Source: Paenibacillus beijingensis
GTDB lineage: Bacteria > Bacillota > Bacilli > Paenibacillales > Paenibacillaceae
DNA length: 64,000 bases
Assembly (NCBI RefSeq): GCF_000961095.1
Contig: NZ_CP011058.1
Coordinates: 2,013,001-2,077,000, forward strand
Direction of reading: 5' to 3'
In this document: piece after piece, positions 8,549-17,613 of the stretch
Layout of the letters: each line of letters starts with the position of its first letter
How positions within the stretch are numbered: the first letter of the stretch is position 1
Program-made: the position numbers and the translations under genes
The notes under the pieces: model-generated
The model's input: the letters and a program-made list of their open reading frames with translations, nothing else
Told to the model about the DNA's origin: nothing
Databases searched by the model: none

Positions 8549-10555
8549 TCAAATCGCTTTCTGCGTTTTGCGGCCGCTGAACTGGCTTTGATACAAATCG
8601 GCGTAGAAGCCGCCTTTCGTGAGCAGTTCCTCGTGGGTTCCCTGCTCGATGATCGAGCCGTGGTTCATCACGAGGATAAGATCGGCGTCGCGGATCGTGG
8701 ACAGCCGGTGCGCAATGACGAAGCTGGTCCGTCCCTGCATCAGCTCGCTCATGGCGCGCTGGATATGAATTTCCGTCCGCGTATCGACGCTGCTGGTCGC
8801 TTCGTCGAGAATCAGAATCGCAGGGTCGGCGAGAATGGCCCGGGCGATCGTGAGCAGCTGCTTCTGCCCTTGCGAAATGTTCGATGCTTCCTCGTTCAGC
8901 ACCGTGTCGTAGCCGCCCGGCAACGTACGGATAAAGTGGTCGGCATTCGCCGCCCGGGCCGCCCGCACGACCTCCTCCTCCGTCGCCCCTGCGCGTCCAT
9001 ACGCAATGTTGTCGCGGATTGTCCCGTTGAACAGCCACGTATCCTGCAGCACCATGCCGAATATGCTTCGCAGCGAACCCCGCTTCAGGCGCGTAATGTC
9101 GGCTCCGTCGATCGTGATCCGGCCGCCGCTGAGCTCATAGAACCGCATGAGCAGGTTGATCAGCGTCGTTTTGCCGGCGCCGGTCGGTCCGACGATGGCG
9201 ACCGTCTGCCCCGATTTGACGTCGATGTTCATGTCTTCGATCAGCGTTACGTCCTCTTTGTAGCCGAACTTGACATGCTCGAAGCGGACATTGCCTTTCG
9301 GCGGCGCGAGCGGGCCCGATATCGCTTTGGAGGCCGTTTCTTCCGTGTGACCGGCCTTGAAGGCCGCGGCGGTCTGCCCTCCGCGTGCAATCTCCCGCGC
9401 GCCCGCCGCTTCGGGTACTTCCTCCGTCTCGTCGAGCAGCTCGAAGATGCGCTCCGCCGAGGCTATCGTCGATTGAATGATGTTGGCGATCTGCGCCGTC
9501 TGCGTAATCGGCATCGTAAACTGGCGGGAATAGGAGATGAACGCCTGCACGTCGCCGATCGTTATGCTGCGGCCCAGGACAAAGAGGCCGCCGGCTACGC
9601 TGACCAGCACGTAGCCGATGTTGCCGATGAAGCCCATCAGGGGCATGATCATGCCGGAAACAAACTGCGCTCTCCAGCCCGATTCGTACAGGCGCCCGTT
9701 GACCTCGTCGAAGCGGCGGATCGATTTTTCCTCATGGCCGAACGCCTTGACGATACTGTGACCGGTGTACATTTCCTCGATGTGGCCGTTCAGCTCGCCG
9801 AGCGATTTCTGCTGTCCCTTGAAGTAAAGCTGCGAGCGCTTCGCGATCATCCGGATCGAAAGAAAGCTGAGCGGCAGCGTCACGATGGTGATGAGCGTCA
9901 TGACCCAGCTGATCGACAGCATCATGACGACGACGCCAAGCAGCGTGACGATGGAAGTAATAAACTGGGTCAGGCTCTGCTGGAGCGTGCCGCTGATATT
10001 ATCGACGTCGTTGACGGCGCGGCTCATAATTTCTCCGTGCGTGCGCGAGTCGAAATATTTCAGCGGCAGCCGCGCCAGCTTTTCATTGACGTCCCTGCGC
10101 AGGTCGCGGACCGTTTTCTGCGCAACACTCGCCATCACGTACTGCTGAACAAAGCCGAACAGCGAGCTGATGATGTAAAGTCCGGCAAGCACAAGCAGGA
10201 TATCGGCGATATAGGCAAAATCGATTTTTGCGCCGGGAACGAACGTCCCTTCGAAAATTGCGGTCGTTGCATTGCCCAAAATCTTCGGACCGATGATCGA
10301 GAACACCGTGCTCAGCACAGCCGTCAAAAAGACGACGATCAGCGCGAAGCGGTGCGGCTGCAGGTAACCGACGAGCCGCCGGAACGTGTCCTTGAAGTTC
10401 TTGGCCTTCTCGACGGGCATGCCCATTCCGGCAGGGCCGCCGCGGCCGGGGCCGAAGCCGAAACTGGCGGGGGTAGGCCCCCCGGAACCGGGAGCGCCGG
10501 GGCGCTGGCCGCCGCTGCCTTGCGCGCTTTGCGGCCCGATCTGCTGCTGACTCAT
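8549..10555 (-). CDS. Heterodimeric ABC exporter, catalytic half
   Basis: A 668-residue fused permease-ATPase. The N-terminal ~45 residues are a Gly/Pro/Gln-rich soluble leader; six transmembrane helices follow (about residues 60-350), then a low-complexity linker and an ATPase with Walker A GPTGAGKTT, signature NISQGQKQL, Walker B ILILDEATSSVD with catalytic Glu, and H-loop IAHRLS. The start overlaps the stop of the upstream ABC gene by 4 bases, so they are translationally coupled and should form one exporter. It is the last gene of a MarR-led operon, probably for multidrug or antibiotic export. Substrate unknown. Confidence 0.93.
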   Translation of the reverse strand: MSQQQIGPQSAQGSGGQRPGAPGSGGPTPASFGFGPGRGGPAGMGMPVEKAKNFKDTFRRLVGYLQPHRFALIVVFLTAVLSTVFSIIGPKILGNATTAIFEGTFVPGAKIDFAYIADILLVLAGLYIISSLFGFVQQYVMASVAQKTVRDLRRDVNEKLARLPLKYFDSRTHGEIMSRAVNDVDNISGTLQQSLTQFITSIVTLLGVVVMMLSISWVMTLITIVTLPLSFLSIRMIAKRSQLYFKGQQKSLGELNGHIEEMYTGHSIVKAFGHEEKSIRRFDEVNGRLYESGWRAQFVSGMIMPLMGFIGNIGYVLVSVAGGLFVLGRSITIGDVQAFISYSRQFTMPITQTAQIANIIQSTIASAERIFELLDETEEVPEAAGAREIARGGQTAAAFKAGHTEETASKAISGPLAPPKGNVRFEHVKFGYKEDVTLIEDMNIDVKSGQTVAIVGPTGAGKTTLINLLMRFYELSGGRITIDGADITRLKRGSLRSIFGMVLQDTWLFNGTIRDNIAYGRAGATEEEVVRAARAANADHFIRTLPGGYDTVLNEEASNISQGQKQLLTIARAILADPAILILDEATSSVDTRTEIHIQRAMSELMQGRTSFVIAHRLSTIRDADLILVMNHGSIIEQGTHEELLTKGGFYADLYQSQFSGRKTQKAI

Positions 10556-12276
10556 GCGATCTCCTCCTCCGAAAGCTGTGAAGCTACGATTTCGCGATAA
10601 ATCGGATTCGACTCCAGCAGCTCGCGATGCGTGCCGATGCCTGCGATTTCGCCGTTATCGAGAACGATGATCCGGTCGGCGTCCATCACGGTGCTGACCC
10701 GCTGGGCGACGATAATGACCGTCGCCTCCGTCGTTTCGGACCGAAGCGCTTCGCGCAGCTTGGCGTCGGTCTTGAAGTCGAGCGCCGAGAAGCTGTCGTC
10801 AAACAGGTAGATTAGGGGCTTGCGGACAAGCGCTCGGGCGATGGAAAGCCGCTGCTTCTGGCCCCCCGAAACGTTCGAGCCTCCTTGGGCGATCGGCGAA
10901 TCGAAGCCGTCCTGCATCTCCGAGACGAAATCGAACGCCTGCGCGGTTTTTGCCGCATGGTGCACATCCTCTTCCGCCGCGTCTTCCTTGCCGAAGCGGA
11001 GATTGTCGGCAACCGTCCCGGTGAAGAGGACCGCCTTTTGCGGAACGAGCCCGATCATCGAATGCAGCTGCTCCTGCGTCATCTCGCGCACGTCGACGCC
11101 GCCGATACGGATTTGACCGCCCGTCACGTCATAGAAGCGCGGGATCAGGCTGACCAGCGTCGATTTGCCTGAGCCGGTGCCGCCGATCACGGCCGTCACT
11201 TCGCCGGGCCCTGCCGTAAACGAAATGCCCGAAAGCGCCGGCATTTCCGCGCCCGGATAACGGAACGTGACGTTATCGAACTCGACGGTTCCTTGCGCCG
11301 CCGGTCGTTTGGGCGCTTCCGGGTCACGAATCTCCGGTTTCATATTCAGCACCTCGCGGATCCGGACGGCCGATGCGGAAGCGCGCGGAACCATAACGAA
11401 CATCATCGACGCGAAGATAAGCGAGAACATGATCTGCCACGAGTATTGGACAACGGCGATCAGGTCGCCGACTTCCATCGCGCCGCTTTGGATGCGGAGG
11501 CCGCCAAACCAAACGATGGCGATGCCGGCGAAATTCATCATAAGCATCATGACCGGCATGAGCGCTCCCAAGATCCGGTTGACTCTGATCGACGTGTCGG
11601 TGAGGCTGCCGTTCGCTTCGTTGAAACGCGCCTGCTCGTGGGCGGTGCGGTTAAACGAACGGATGACGCGGATGCCGGTGAGGTTCTCGCGCAGGACCAG
11701 GTTCAGTTTGTCGAGCTTCGTCTGCATCGCTTTGAACAGCGGGACTCCTTTGGCCACGACAGCCAAAATGACGAGGCCCAGAACCGGCACGATGGCGACA
11801 ATGATGAGCGACAGCGACGGGTCCTTGTAAATCGACATCGCGATACCGCCGATGCACATCATCGGCGCCATGACCATGACACGCATCATCATGGTAAGGA
11901 CCTGCTGCACCTGCGTGATGTCGTTCGTCGTGCGGGTGATCAGCGAAGCGGTGCCGAATTGATCGAACTCGTTCAGCGAAAACTGCGTGACGTGTGAGAA
12001 CAGACGGCTGCGCAGGTCTTTGCCGAAGCCCGCCGCCGCCTTGGCGGAGAAATAGCTTCCGCCGACCGAGCAGGCGGCGCCGCCAAGCGCGACGAGCAGC
12101 ATCAAGCCGCCAATACGCCAAATGTACGGCGTATTGCCATCCACGACGCCATGATCGACAATGTCGGACATGAGCGTCGGCAGAAACAGCTCCGTCAGCG
12201 ACTGCAGAAAGATGAACAGCAGCCCAAGCAGCACGAGTGCGCGGTAAGGCTTCAGAAATCGCAGAAGCTTAAGCAT
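10552..12276 (-). CDS. Heterodimeric ABC exporter, degenerate-site half
   Basis: A 574-residue permease-ATPase. Walker A is GGTGSGKST, the signature SNVSGGQKQR is canonical, but Walker B reads IYLFDDSFSALD: the catalytic Glu is replaced by Asp, and the switch region is VAQRVS instead of AHR. This matches the noncanonical half of asymmetric exporters, where one ATP site hydrolyses slowly or not at all. The consensus signature here completes the partner's catalytic site. It lies 15 bases after the MarR gene and overlaps the next ABC gene by 4 bases. Confidence 0.93.
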   Translation of the reverse strand: MLKLLRFLKPYRALVLLGLLFIFLQSLTELFLPTLMSDIVDHGVVDGNTPYIWRIGGLMLLVALGGAACSVGGSYFSAKAAAGFGKDLRSRLFSHVTQFSLNEFDQFGTASLITRTTNDITQVQQVLTMMMRVMVMAPMMCIGGIAMSIYKDPSLSLIIVAIVPVLGLVILAVVAKGVPLFKAMQTKLDKLNLVLRENLTGIRVIRSFNRTAHEQARFNEANGSLTDTSIRVNRILGALMPVMMLMMNFAGIAIVWFGGLRIQSGAMEVGDLIAVVQYSWQIMFSLIFASMMFVMVPRASASAVRIREVLNMKPEIRDPEAPKRPAAQGTVEFDNVTFRYPGAEMPALSGISFTAGPGEVTAVIGGTGSGKSTLVSLIPRFYDVTGGQIRIGGVDVREMTQEQLHSMIGLVPQKAVLFTGTVADNLRFGKEDAAEEDVHHAAKTAQAFDFVSEMQDGFDSPIAQGGSNVSGGQKQRLSIARALVRKPLIYLFDDSFSALDFKTDAKLREALRSETTEATVIIVAQRVSTVMDADRIIVLDNGEIAGIGTHRELLESNPIYREIVASQLSEEEIA

Positions 12277-12291
12277 CGTTTCATTTTCACC

Positions 12292-12798
12292 TCATTCGGT
12301 TGGTTTGGTATCAGGTTGGCCAGAATGGCCAGGATTGCGGCAAAAGCCATGCACCAATCCTTTGTCGCTGTGAAAGCGGTACACTTCATCAAGCAGTTCA
12401 ATGAGAATCGCGGCACGCTCTTCCCCCAAGTGCGCGATCAGGCTGCGGGTGTTTTCGTGGACCGCCTGTTCGGCGATTCCCGTCAGGCGCAGTCCTTCCT
12501 CTGTCAGCCTGATCCGGACGACTCTGCGGTCTGCGGGGTCGGCGGCGCGCTCCAGCAGGCCGCGGGCTTCCAGCACATTCACCTGCTGCGTGACGGTCGG
12601 CGAGGTCACGCGCAGATACTGGCTCAGGTCGGACGCTTTCATGCCTTCGGGAGCTTCCTTCGTGCATCTGCGGATAACATAAAGCATGATCGTCTCGCTT
12701 TGGGTACAGCCTTCGATCGGCTTCATGCCGCTGTTGAGACTCCGGAGCTGCCTGAAGGCGCGCAGTAATTCGTGGGTCATATTTCGTTCATCGGGCAT
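12292..12798 (-). CDS. MarR family transcriptional regulator
   Basis: A 168-residue winged-helix repressor. The DNA-binding part is near residues 50-110 (LSQYLRVTSPTVTQQVNVLE recognition helix region and a wing with DPADRRVVRIRLTEEG). It heads the operon with the two ABC exporter genes and very likely represses it through the AT-rich inverted motif at 12820-12850, relieving repression when a drug-like ligand binds. The ribosome site GGAG is rather far from this ATG; a second ATG 6 codons later (12780) is an alternative start. Confidence 0.9.
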   Translation of the reverse strand: MPDERNMTHELLRAFRQLRSLNSGMKPIEGCTQSETIMLYVIRRCTKEAPEGMKASDLSQYLRVTSPTVTQQVNVLEARGLLERAADPADRRVVRIRLTEEGLRLTGIAEQAVHENTRSLIAHLGEERAAILIELLDEVYRFHSDKGLVHGFCRNPGHSGQPDTKPTE

Positions 12799-12819
12799 GT
12801 TTGGCGCATCGCTCCTTCG

Positions 12820-12878
12820 TAAACCTAATATTTTATTTAGCTAACCTAAGTATATGCGCGAAAGGTTCCGGTAGTCAA
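12820..12878 (-). promoter_or_regulatory. Promoter and probable MarR operator of the ABC operon
   Basis: On the minus strand, TTGACT (12873-12878) and TATACT (12849-12854) are separated by 18 bases. Just downstream lies a TTAGGTTAGCTAA stretch containing the palindrome TTAGCTAA and a further ATTAGG copy, a plausible binding site for the adjacent MarR protein. Confidence 0.65.
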
Positions 12879-12958
12879 CATTTTTTACAAAAAATTCAAG
12901 GACGTCCCGCCCATACAAATGGAATTCTTTGAGCCGCCGTCTCCTTTGTCCCCATATA

Positions 12959-12987
12959 TTGCAGAAAAAGGAAGACTGCGCTATACT
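12959..12987 (+). promoter_or_regulatory. Promoter of the serS leader
   Basis: TTGCAG (12959-12964) and TATACT (12982-12987) with a 17-base spacer. Transcription would begin near 12994, giving a leader of about 235 bases. Confidence 0.75.
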
Positions 12988-12993
12988 TACTTT

Positions 12994-13202
12994 CAAATCA
13001 GCAAACCGATATTATGCCCGTGAAGAGCATCCAACTCGGAGGCGTTTTCGCCAAGAGGAGCCTCGCTTCCTCTAAGTTAACCGGCCCCGCCCGTTATCGC
13101 GGATCAAAGCGGACTACCGGCGGCCCTGCTGACCGGCAGTCAATTTGGGTGGCACCGCGAGAGAAGCGCTCCTCGTCCCATTGGGATGAAGAGCGCTTTT
13201 AC
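12994..13202 (+). ncRNA. T-box leader of serS
   Basis: The antiterminator T-box sequence TTTGGGTGGCACCGCG is at 13144-13159, and the competing terminator (AAGCGCTC...GAGCGCTTTT) at 13164-13202. A stem III-like GCCCCGCCCG...CGCGG element precedes them. Uncharged serine tRNA should bind and allow read-through into serS. The space between the predicted transcription start and stem III is only about 85 bases. I could not find a full stem I with the usual AG bulge and GAA-codon specifier loop; serine codons TCG or AGC occur in the short stem region, so the specifier is uncertain. Confidence 0.85.
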
Positions 13203-13229
13203 TATTTTCCGTAAAAGGAGCGCGGTGAC

Positions 13230-14507
13230 ATGCTGGATATCCGGTGGATCAGGGAAAACGAAGAACAAGTGCAAAGGGCAGCCGATCAGAAAGGCATCGC
13301 CTTGTCGATTGCGGAGCTGCTTGCCTGGGATGACGAAAGACGCAGGCTGCTGCAGAAAGCCGAAGCGCTGCGGCAAACGCGCAACCGGCTGTCGCAGGAA
13401 ATCGGCCGCTCTATGGCTGCGGGCAATACGCAGGAAGCCGAGCGGCTGAAGACGCAAGCCCAAGCGGCAGCCGACCGGCTGCCTCCTATCGAACATGAGC
13501 GGGCAGAGGCTGAGAATCGGTACACGGAACTGTTGATGCTCGTGCCCAATGTCGTATCGCCGGACACGCCGGCCGGCACATCGGACCGGGATAACGTGGA
13601 GATCAAGCGGGTGGGAGAAGCGCCTTCGTTTCCGTTCGAACCGAAGGATCACGCTGCTTTGGGCGAGCTTCACAGCCTGCTCGACCTGCCCCGCGGCGTG
13701 AAGACGGCCGGGACGCGAAATTACTATTTAACGGGGACGGGCGCCATGCTGCACCGGGCCGTGCAGCAGCTGGCCGTCGATCTGCTCGTGAAACGCGGCT
13801 TCCGGCTGCTGGAGGTGCCGCTCATGGTTCGCACCGAAGCGCTGCTCGGAACCGGCTTTTTCCCGCTTGGAGCGGATCAGACCTTTAAAATCGCGGGCGA
13901 AGACAAGTGGCTGGTCGGCACATCGGAAGTCCCGCTTGTGGCGTATTACAGCGGCCAATCGGTAGATGTGCGCGAGCCGATCCGACTGGCGGCCGCTTCG
14001 CTTTGCTTCCGCAGCGAGATCGGCTCGGCCGGCAGAGACGTCCACGGCCTGTACCGCGTGCATCAATTCGCCAAAGTGGAGCAGGTCGTCATTTGCAAGG
14101 CCGACCCGGAGCTGGCGGAGATGCTGCTGCAGGAAATAACCGCCAATGCGGAGGAGCTGCTGCAACTGCTCGAGCTTCCTTACCGTGTCGTAGCGGTCTG
14201 TATGGGCGACATGTCGCAAAAAACGTATAAACAGCTCGATATCGAAACGTGGATGCCGAGCCGTCAGGCGTACGGCGAAACCCATTCGTCGTCGAATCTG
14301 CTCGATTTTCAGGCCCGCCGAGCCGGGATCCGCTACCGGGATGAACAGGGCAAGCTGCGGTACTGCTACACCTTGAACAATACGGCGGTCGCGTCGCCCC
14401 GCATCCTGATTCCGCTGCTCGAGAACCATCAGCTCGAAGACGGCTCGATCCGCATTCCCGAGACGCTTCGCCCTTACATGAACGGGATGGAACGCCTTCT
14501 GCCCTAG
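13230..14507 (+). CDS. serS: Seryl-tRNA synthetase, divergent type
   Basis: A 425-residue class II synthetase that charges tRNA-Ser. Residues 1-105 form the long helical arm that grips the tRNA; the catalytic part shows the TSEVPLVAYY segment (about 231-240), motif 2 CFRSEIGSAGRD (259-270) and motif 3 ending TAVASPRILIPLLEN (385-399). Canonical bacterial motif 3 reads GSGLAVGRT at this place; here the GSG part is NNT and the core is ASPRI, with the key Arg kept. This suggests a paralogous SerRS, perhaps a resistant or alternative enzyme, besides a housekeeping one elsewhere. It is controlled by the T-box leader. GGAG precedes the ATG. Confidence 0.88.
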   Translation: MLDIRWIRENEEQVQRAADQKGIALSIAELLAWDDERRRLLQKAEALRQTRNRLSQEIGRSMAAGNTQEAERLKTQAQAAADRLPPIEHERAEAENRYTELLMLVPNVVSPDTPAGTSDRDNVEIKRVGEAPSFPFEPKDHAALGELHSLLDLPRGVKTAGTRNYYLTGTGAMLHRAVQQLAVDLLVKRGFRLLEVPLMVRTEALLGTGFFPLGADQTFKIAGEDKWLVGTSEVPLVAYYSGQSVDVREPIRLAAASLCFRSEIGSAGRDVHGLYRVHQFAKVEQVVICKADPELAEMLLQEITANAEELLQLLELPYRVVAVCMGDMSQKTYKQLDIETWMPSRQAYGETHSSSNLLDFQARRAGIRYRDEQGKLRYCYTLNNTAVASPRILIPLLENHQLEDGSIRIPETLRPYMNGMERLLP

Positions 14508-14592
14508 TTTGCGGACCGGCCGAATGGCATTCCAACACCGATAATTGCTATAATATGGAACGATAGCCTATGACGAAGGGAGCCGATTCACG

Positions 14593-15831
14593 TTGAAACA
14601 AGAAATAATTACACGTTTCATTTCCTACGCAAAGGTGGATACGCAATCGAGCGACGAGAGCGACACTTGTCCGTCCACGCCGGGGCAGCTGCTGCTGGCC
14701 CATATGCTTGTTGAAGAGCTGAAAGCGATCGGCATGGAAGAGGTGACCGTGGACGACAACGGATACGTCATGGCCACCCTTCCGTCCAATACGGATCAAG
14801 CGGTGCCGACGATCGGCTTTCTGGCCCATCTGGATACGGCGACCGAAATGACCGGCGCGGGCGTCAATCCGCAAATCGTCGAGAGCTATGACGCCGGGGA
14901 CATCGTGTTGAACGAAGAAATGAACGTAGTCCTTTCACCTAAAGACTTCCCGGACTTGAGCGGGTACCGCGGCCATACCCTCATTACGACCGACGGCACG
15001 ACGCTGCTCGGGGCGGACAACAAAGCCGGCATTGCCGAAATTATGACGGCCATGGCTTATCTGATCGCGCATCCGGAAATTAAACACGGCAGGGTGAGAG
15101 TCGCGTTTACGCCTGATGAAGAAATCGGCAGAGGCCCGCACCGGTTCGACGTCGCCGCCTTTGACGCCAAATACGCCTATACCGTCGACGGAGGGCCGCT
15201 CGGCGAGCTGCAGTACGAAAGCTTCAATGCCGCGGCGGTTAAAATTACGATCCATGGCAAAAACGTCCACCCGGGCACGGCCAAAGGAAAAATGATCAAC
15301 TCGGCTAAAATCGCGATGGAGCTGCACGCCAAGCTGCCGGCAGTGGAAGCGCCCGAATTTACGGAAGGGTACGAAGGATTCTACCATCTCCTTTCCTTCC
15401 AGGGCGATGTGGAGCAAACGAAGCTGCATTACATTATCCGCGATTTCGACGGCGAGAAGTTCCAGGCGCGCAAAAACACGGTAACGGACATCGTGAAGGA
15501 GATACAGGGCGTTTACGGGAAAGAGCGCATTACACTTGAGCTGAAGGACCAGTATTACAACATGGGCGAGAAGATCGAGCCTGTGAAACATATCGTCGAT
15601 ATTGCCCGCGAAGCGATGGAAAGTCTCGGCATCCGGCCGCTGATCATCCCGATCCGCGGCGGCACGGACGGCTCGCAGCTGTCGTATATGGGACTGCCGA
15701 CGCCGAACATTTTCACCGGAGGAGAAAACTACCACGGCAAGTTCGAATTCGTGTCGGTCGACAATATGATCAAAGCGGTCCAGGTGATCGTGGAAATCGT
15801 GCAGCGGTTCGAGCAGCGGGGAGAAGCGTAG
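14593..15831 (+). CDS. pepT: Peptidase T (tripeptide aminopeptidase)
   Basis: A 412-residue M20-family metallopeptidase of normal length that removes N-terminal residues from tripeptides in the cytosol. Zinc-site motifs are in order: LAHLDTATEM (His/Asp), GADNKAG, DEEIGRG with the catalytic Glu, YTVDGG, and the C-terminal GGENYHGKFEFV His. The start is TTG with AAGGGAG upstream. An extended -10 TGCTATAAT lies at 14546-14554. A strong bidirectional terminator follows. Confidence 0.95.
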   Translation: MKQEIITRFISYAKVDTQSSDESDTCPSTPGQLLLAHMLVEELKAIGMEEVTVDDNGYVMATLPSNTDQAVPTIGFLAHLDTATEMTGAGVNPQIVESYDAGDIVLNEEMNVVLSPKDFPDLSGYRGHTLITTDGTTLLGADNKAGIAEIMTAMAYLIAHPEIKHGRVRVAFTPDEEIGRGPHRFDVAAFDAKYAYTVDGGPLGELQYESFNAAAVKITIHGKNVHPGTAKGKMINSAKIAMELHAKLPAVEAPEFTEGYEGFYHLLSFQGDVEQTKLHYIIRDFDGEKFQARKNTVTDIVKEIQGVYGKERITLELKDQYYNMGEKIEPVKHIVDIAREAMESLGIRPLIIPIRGGTDGSQLSYMGLPTPNIFTGGENYHGKFEFVSVDNMIKAVQVIVEIVQRFEQRGEA

Positions 15832-15894
15832 CCGCCCGTCCGAGAGCTTTCCATGGCGTTTCATGACTGAGATTGGCCGCATTCGGCAATAGTC

Positions 15895-15936
15895 GAGGCA
15901 CCGAAGGAGTTGGCTTTCGGTGCCTCGTTCATTTTT
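15895..15936. terminator. Bidirectional terminator between pepT and the reductase operon
   Basis: GAGGCACCGAA pairs with TTCGGTGCCTC around an 11-base loop, with a T tract on the plus side and convergent genes on both sides. Confidence 0.85.
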
Positions 15937-15950
15937 CCATGGCAGCTGCC

Positions 15951-16637
15951 TTAATGATCCAGGCTGTTTCTTGCACGGAGTTGCTGCTTGCGCATTGCCT
16001 TCTTTTTCAGATTGCGGATCATGGCCGTCTGTACAATCATCAGCGCAAGCACCGCGCAGAACGTGACGACATACATCGAAAAGATCGCGATGTTTCTTGT
16101 GTCCGTTCCCCCCATCATGCCATGAGCAAGCGCAAGAATGAAGAGAACGTAAGCCGAAAGGTGAACGGTGCGCCACAGTTTGACGGACATTGATTTCTTC
16201 AGATCGGTTGTAATGACGACAAGCAGCAGGCCGTACAGCGTCAATGTGCCCAGCCCGTAGAGAAAGGGTTCTTTCGGTGCGGTGAACGGGACGATCAGTT
16301 GGACCCATGAAAAGGTAACGTAGGCATCAAGGACGAGCAGCATTGGATGCAGCATCGCCGCCAAAACGCCGCTTGTGTTGACCAGAAAATGAAGGTCTTT
16401 CACTTTGGACCGGATGTTTTGTTTTCCTTTCCAGATCGGCATGCCGTATAGGATGCCAAGGCAAATTCCTAGAAAAAGCAGCAGGTAGGCGGTAATCCCG
16501 AGTGTCCGTGTGATCAGCCATGTCGGTACGGTCGAAAGCGGCGTTCCGGACCGGCGGACCATCTCGATCCATACGGCAAATACCGCGATGATGACGATGA
16601 TGATGACCCATTTTAATCGTTTGTGCTTCAGTTCCAT
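15951..16637 (-). CDS. Ferric-reductase-like transmembrane protein
   Basis: A 228-residue membrane protein; the frame opens 21 codons earlier, but AAGGGAG 9 bases before ATG 16637 fixes the start. About six hydrophobic helices are present. Two helices each carry a histidine pair with the spacing of bis-heme ligands: LHFLVNT...MLHP (His-x13-His) and VHLSAY...LAH (His-x12-His). This is the ferric reductase/NADPH-oxidase transmembrane fold that moves electrons across the membrane through two b hemes. No flavin or NADPH domain is fused. It is the last gene of the DUF2271-ApbE operon, so it likely exchanges electrons with a flavinylated partner (inference). Confidence 0.82.
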   Translation of the reverse strand: MELKHKRLKWVIIIVIIAVFAVWIEMVRRSGTPLSTVPTWLITRTLGITAYLLLFLGICLGILYGMPIWKGKQNIRSKVKDLHFLVNTSGVLAAMLHPMLLVLDAYVTFSWVQLIVPFTAPKEPFLYGLGTLTLYGLLLVVITTDLKKSMSVKLWRTVHLSAYVLFILALAHGMMGGTDTRNIAIFSMYVVTFCAVLALMIVQTAMIRNLKKKAMRKQQLRARNSLDH

Positions 16638-16660
16638 GAACGAGAGCTCCCTTCTTGATC

Positions 16661-17611
16661 CTAAAGTGCGATTCGCTCCGAAAGTTCCGCGATGTCGCAA
16701 TATTGATCAAGGTTCGATGAGGCCGACAGCCGGCCTTGATGGTCAACGACAATATAAGCAAGCTCCGGCCTGCGTGATCTAAGCCACACGGGGCCTAATT
16801 CGCTGCCGAGGATCAGCAGGCATTTGGCATAGATTTCACACGGAACAAGCGTCCGGCCGATCACCGTCGCTTGAATAAGATCCGATGCGGCCGGAAGGCC
16901 GGTGCGCGGGTCGATAATATGATGTTTGTTCCGCCCATTCAGCTTCCAGCTTCGTTTCACGACGCTGCTTGTCGCGATACCGGTTTGCCCCTTCAATTGC
17001 AGCCTGGCGATTGCTTGTTCATCGGAATAGGGATGCGCGAGGCCGATCAGCCATGGCTTTCCGCCGCTGCCGCTGTTCCAGGAGATGATATCGCCGCCTG
17101 CGTCAATTAATCCTTCCTTCCGTCCTCTTTCGATCAGCGTTGCAGCCATTTGCTGCGCACTCCACCCTTTGGCGATGCCGCCAAAATCGAGCAGACTTCC
17201 GGCGTTGATGGTTACGGTCCGGCGATCAAGATCGAATCGGATCGGCTCTTCCCTACTAACGGAGTAAGCGTCATGATCATCTGGTTCGGTTTGAGCTGTT
17301 TCCCGATCGATCTTTTCAAACGATTGCCGGTATCCCGAGCGTGCGAGAGCTTGTCCGAGAAAAGGCGTAAAAATGCCGCCGGTTTCGTCAAGGTATTGAA
17401 GCGATATATAGAGAAGATGGGCAAACCGCTCGGAGACGCCGGTTTCCTCTCCTGCCCTGCCGTTCAAAAGACTGAGCTCGCTTGCAGGCAGAAAACGCGA
17501 AAAGGTGCCTTCGACCAACCGGAACCATTGGAACGCTTCTTGTGCGTCCTGCGCACTCAGCCCCGATACCAGGATGTCGGTGTTCATCGTCCGCATGTTG
17601 AACGTCGCCAC
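16661..17611 (-). CDS. ApbE-family FAD:protein FMN transferase
   Basis: A 316-residue ApbE protein that attaches FMN from FAD to a Ser/Thr of a target protein. Visible motifs are the N-terminal MNTDI, the LDFGGIAKGWSAQQM segment, IDAGGDI, and HHIIDPRTGLPA near residue 230. There is no lipobox or signal peptide, so it should work in the cytoplasm or be exported by other means. It begins only 2 bases after the DUF2271 stop and is followed by the heme-type reductase, forming one operon. Confidence 0.92.
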   Translation of the reverse strand: MATFNMRTMNTDILVSGLSAQDAQEAFQWFRLVEGTFSRFLPASELSLLNGRAGEETGVSERFAHLLYISLQYLDETGGIFTPFLGQALARSGYRQSFEKIDRETAQTEPDDHDAYSVSREEPIRFDLDRRTVTINAGSLLDFGGIAKGWSAQQMAATLIERGRKEGLIDAGGDIISWNSGSGGKPWLIGLAHPYSDEQAIARLQLKGQTGIATSSVVKRSWKLNGRNKHHIIDPRTGLPAASDLIQATVIGRTLVPCEIYAKCLLILGSELGPVWLRSRRPELAYIVVDHQGRLSASSNLDQYCDIAELSERIAL

Positions 17612-17613
17612 TG

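Noticed and set aside
8540..10600. Plus-strand open frame of 686 codons
   Set aside because: It is antisense to a clear ABC exporter; high GC removes stops in the mirror frame, composition is Arg/Asp/His-rich and there is no ribosome site.
14935..16308. Minus-strand frame of 457 codons
   Set aside because: It runs across pepT and the start of another gene, has no family motifs and an unnatural composition.
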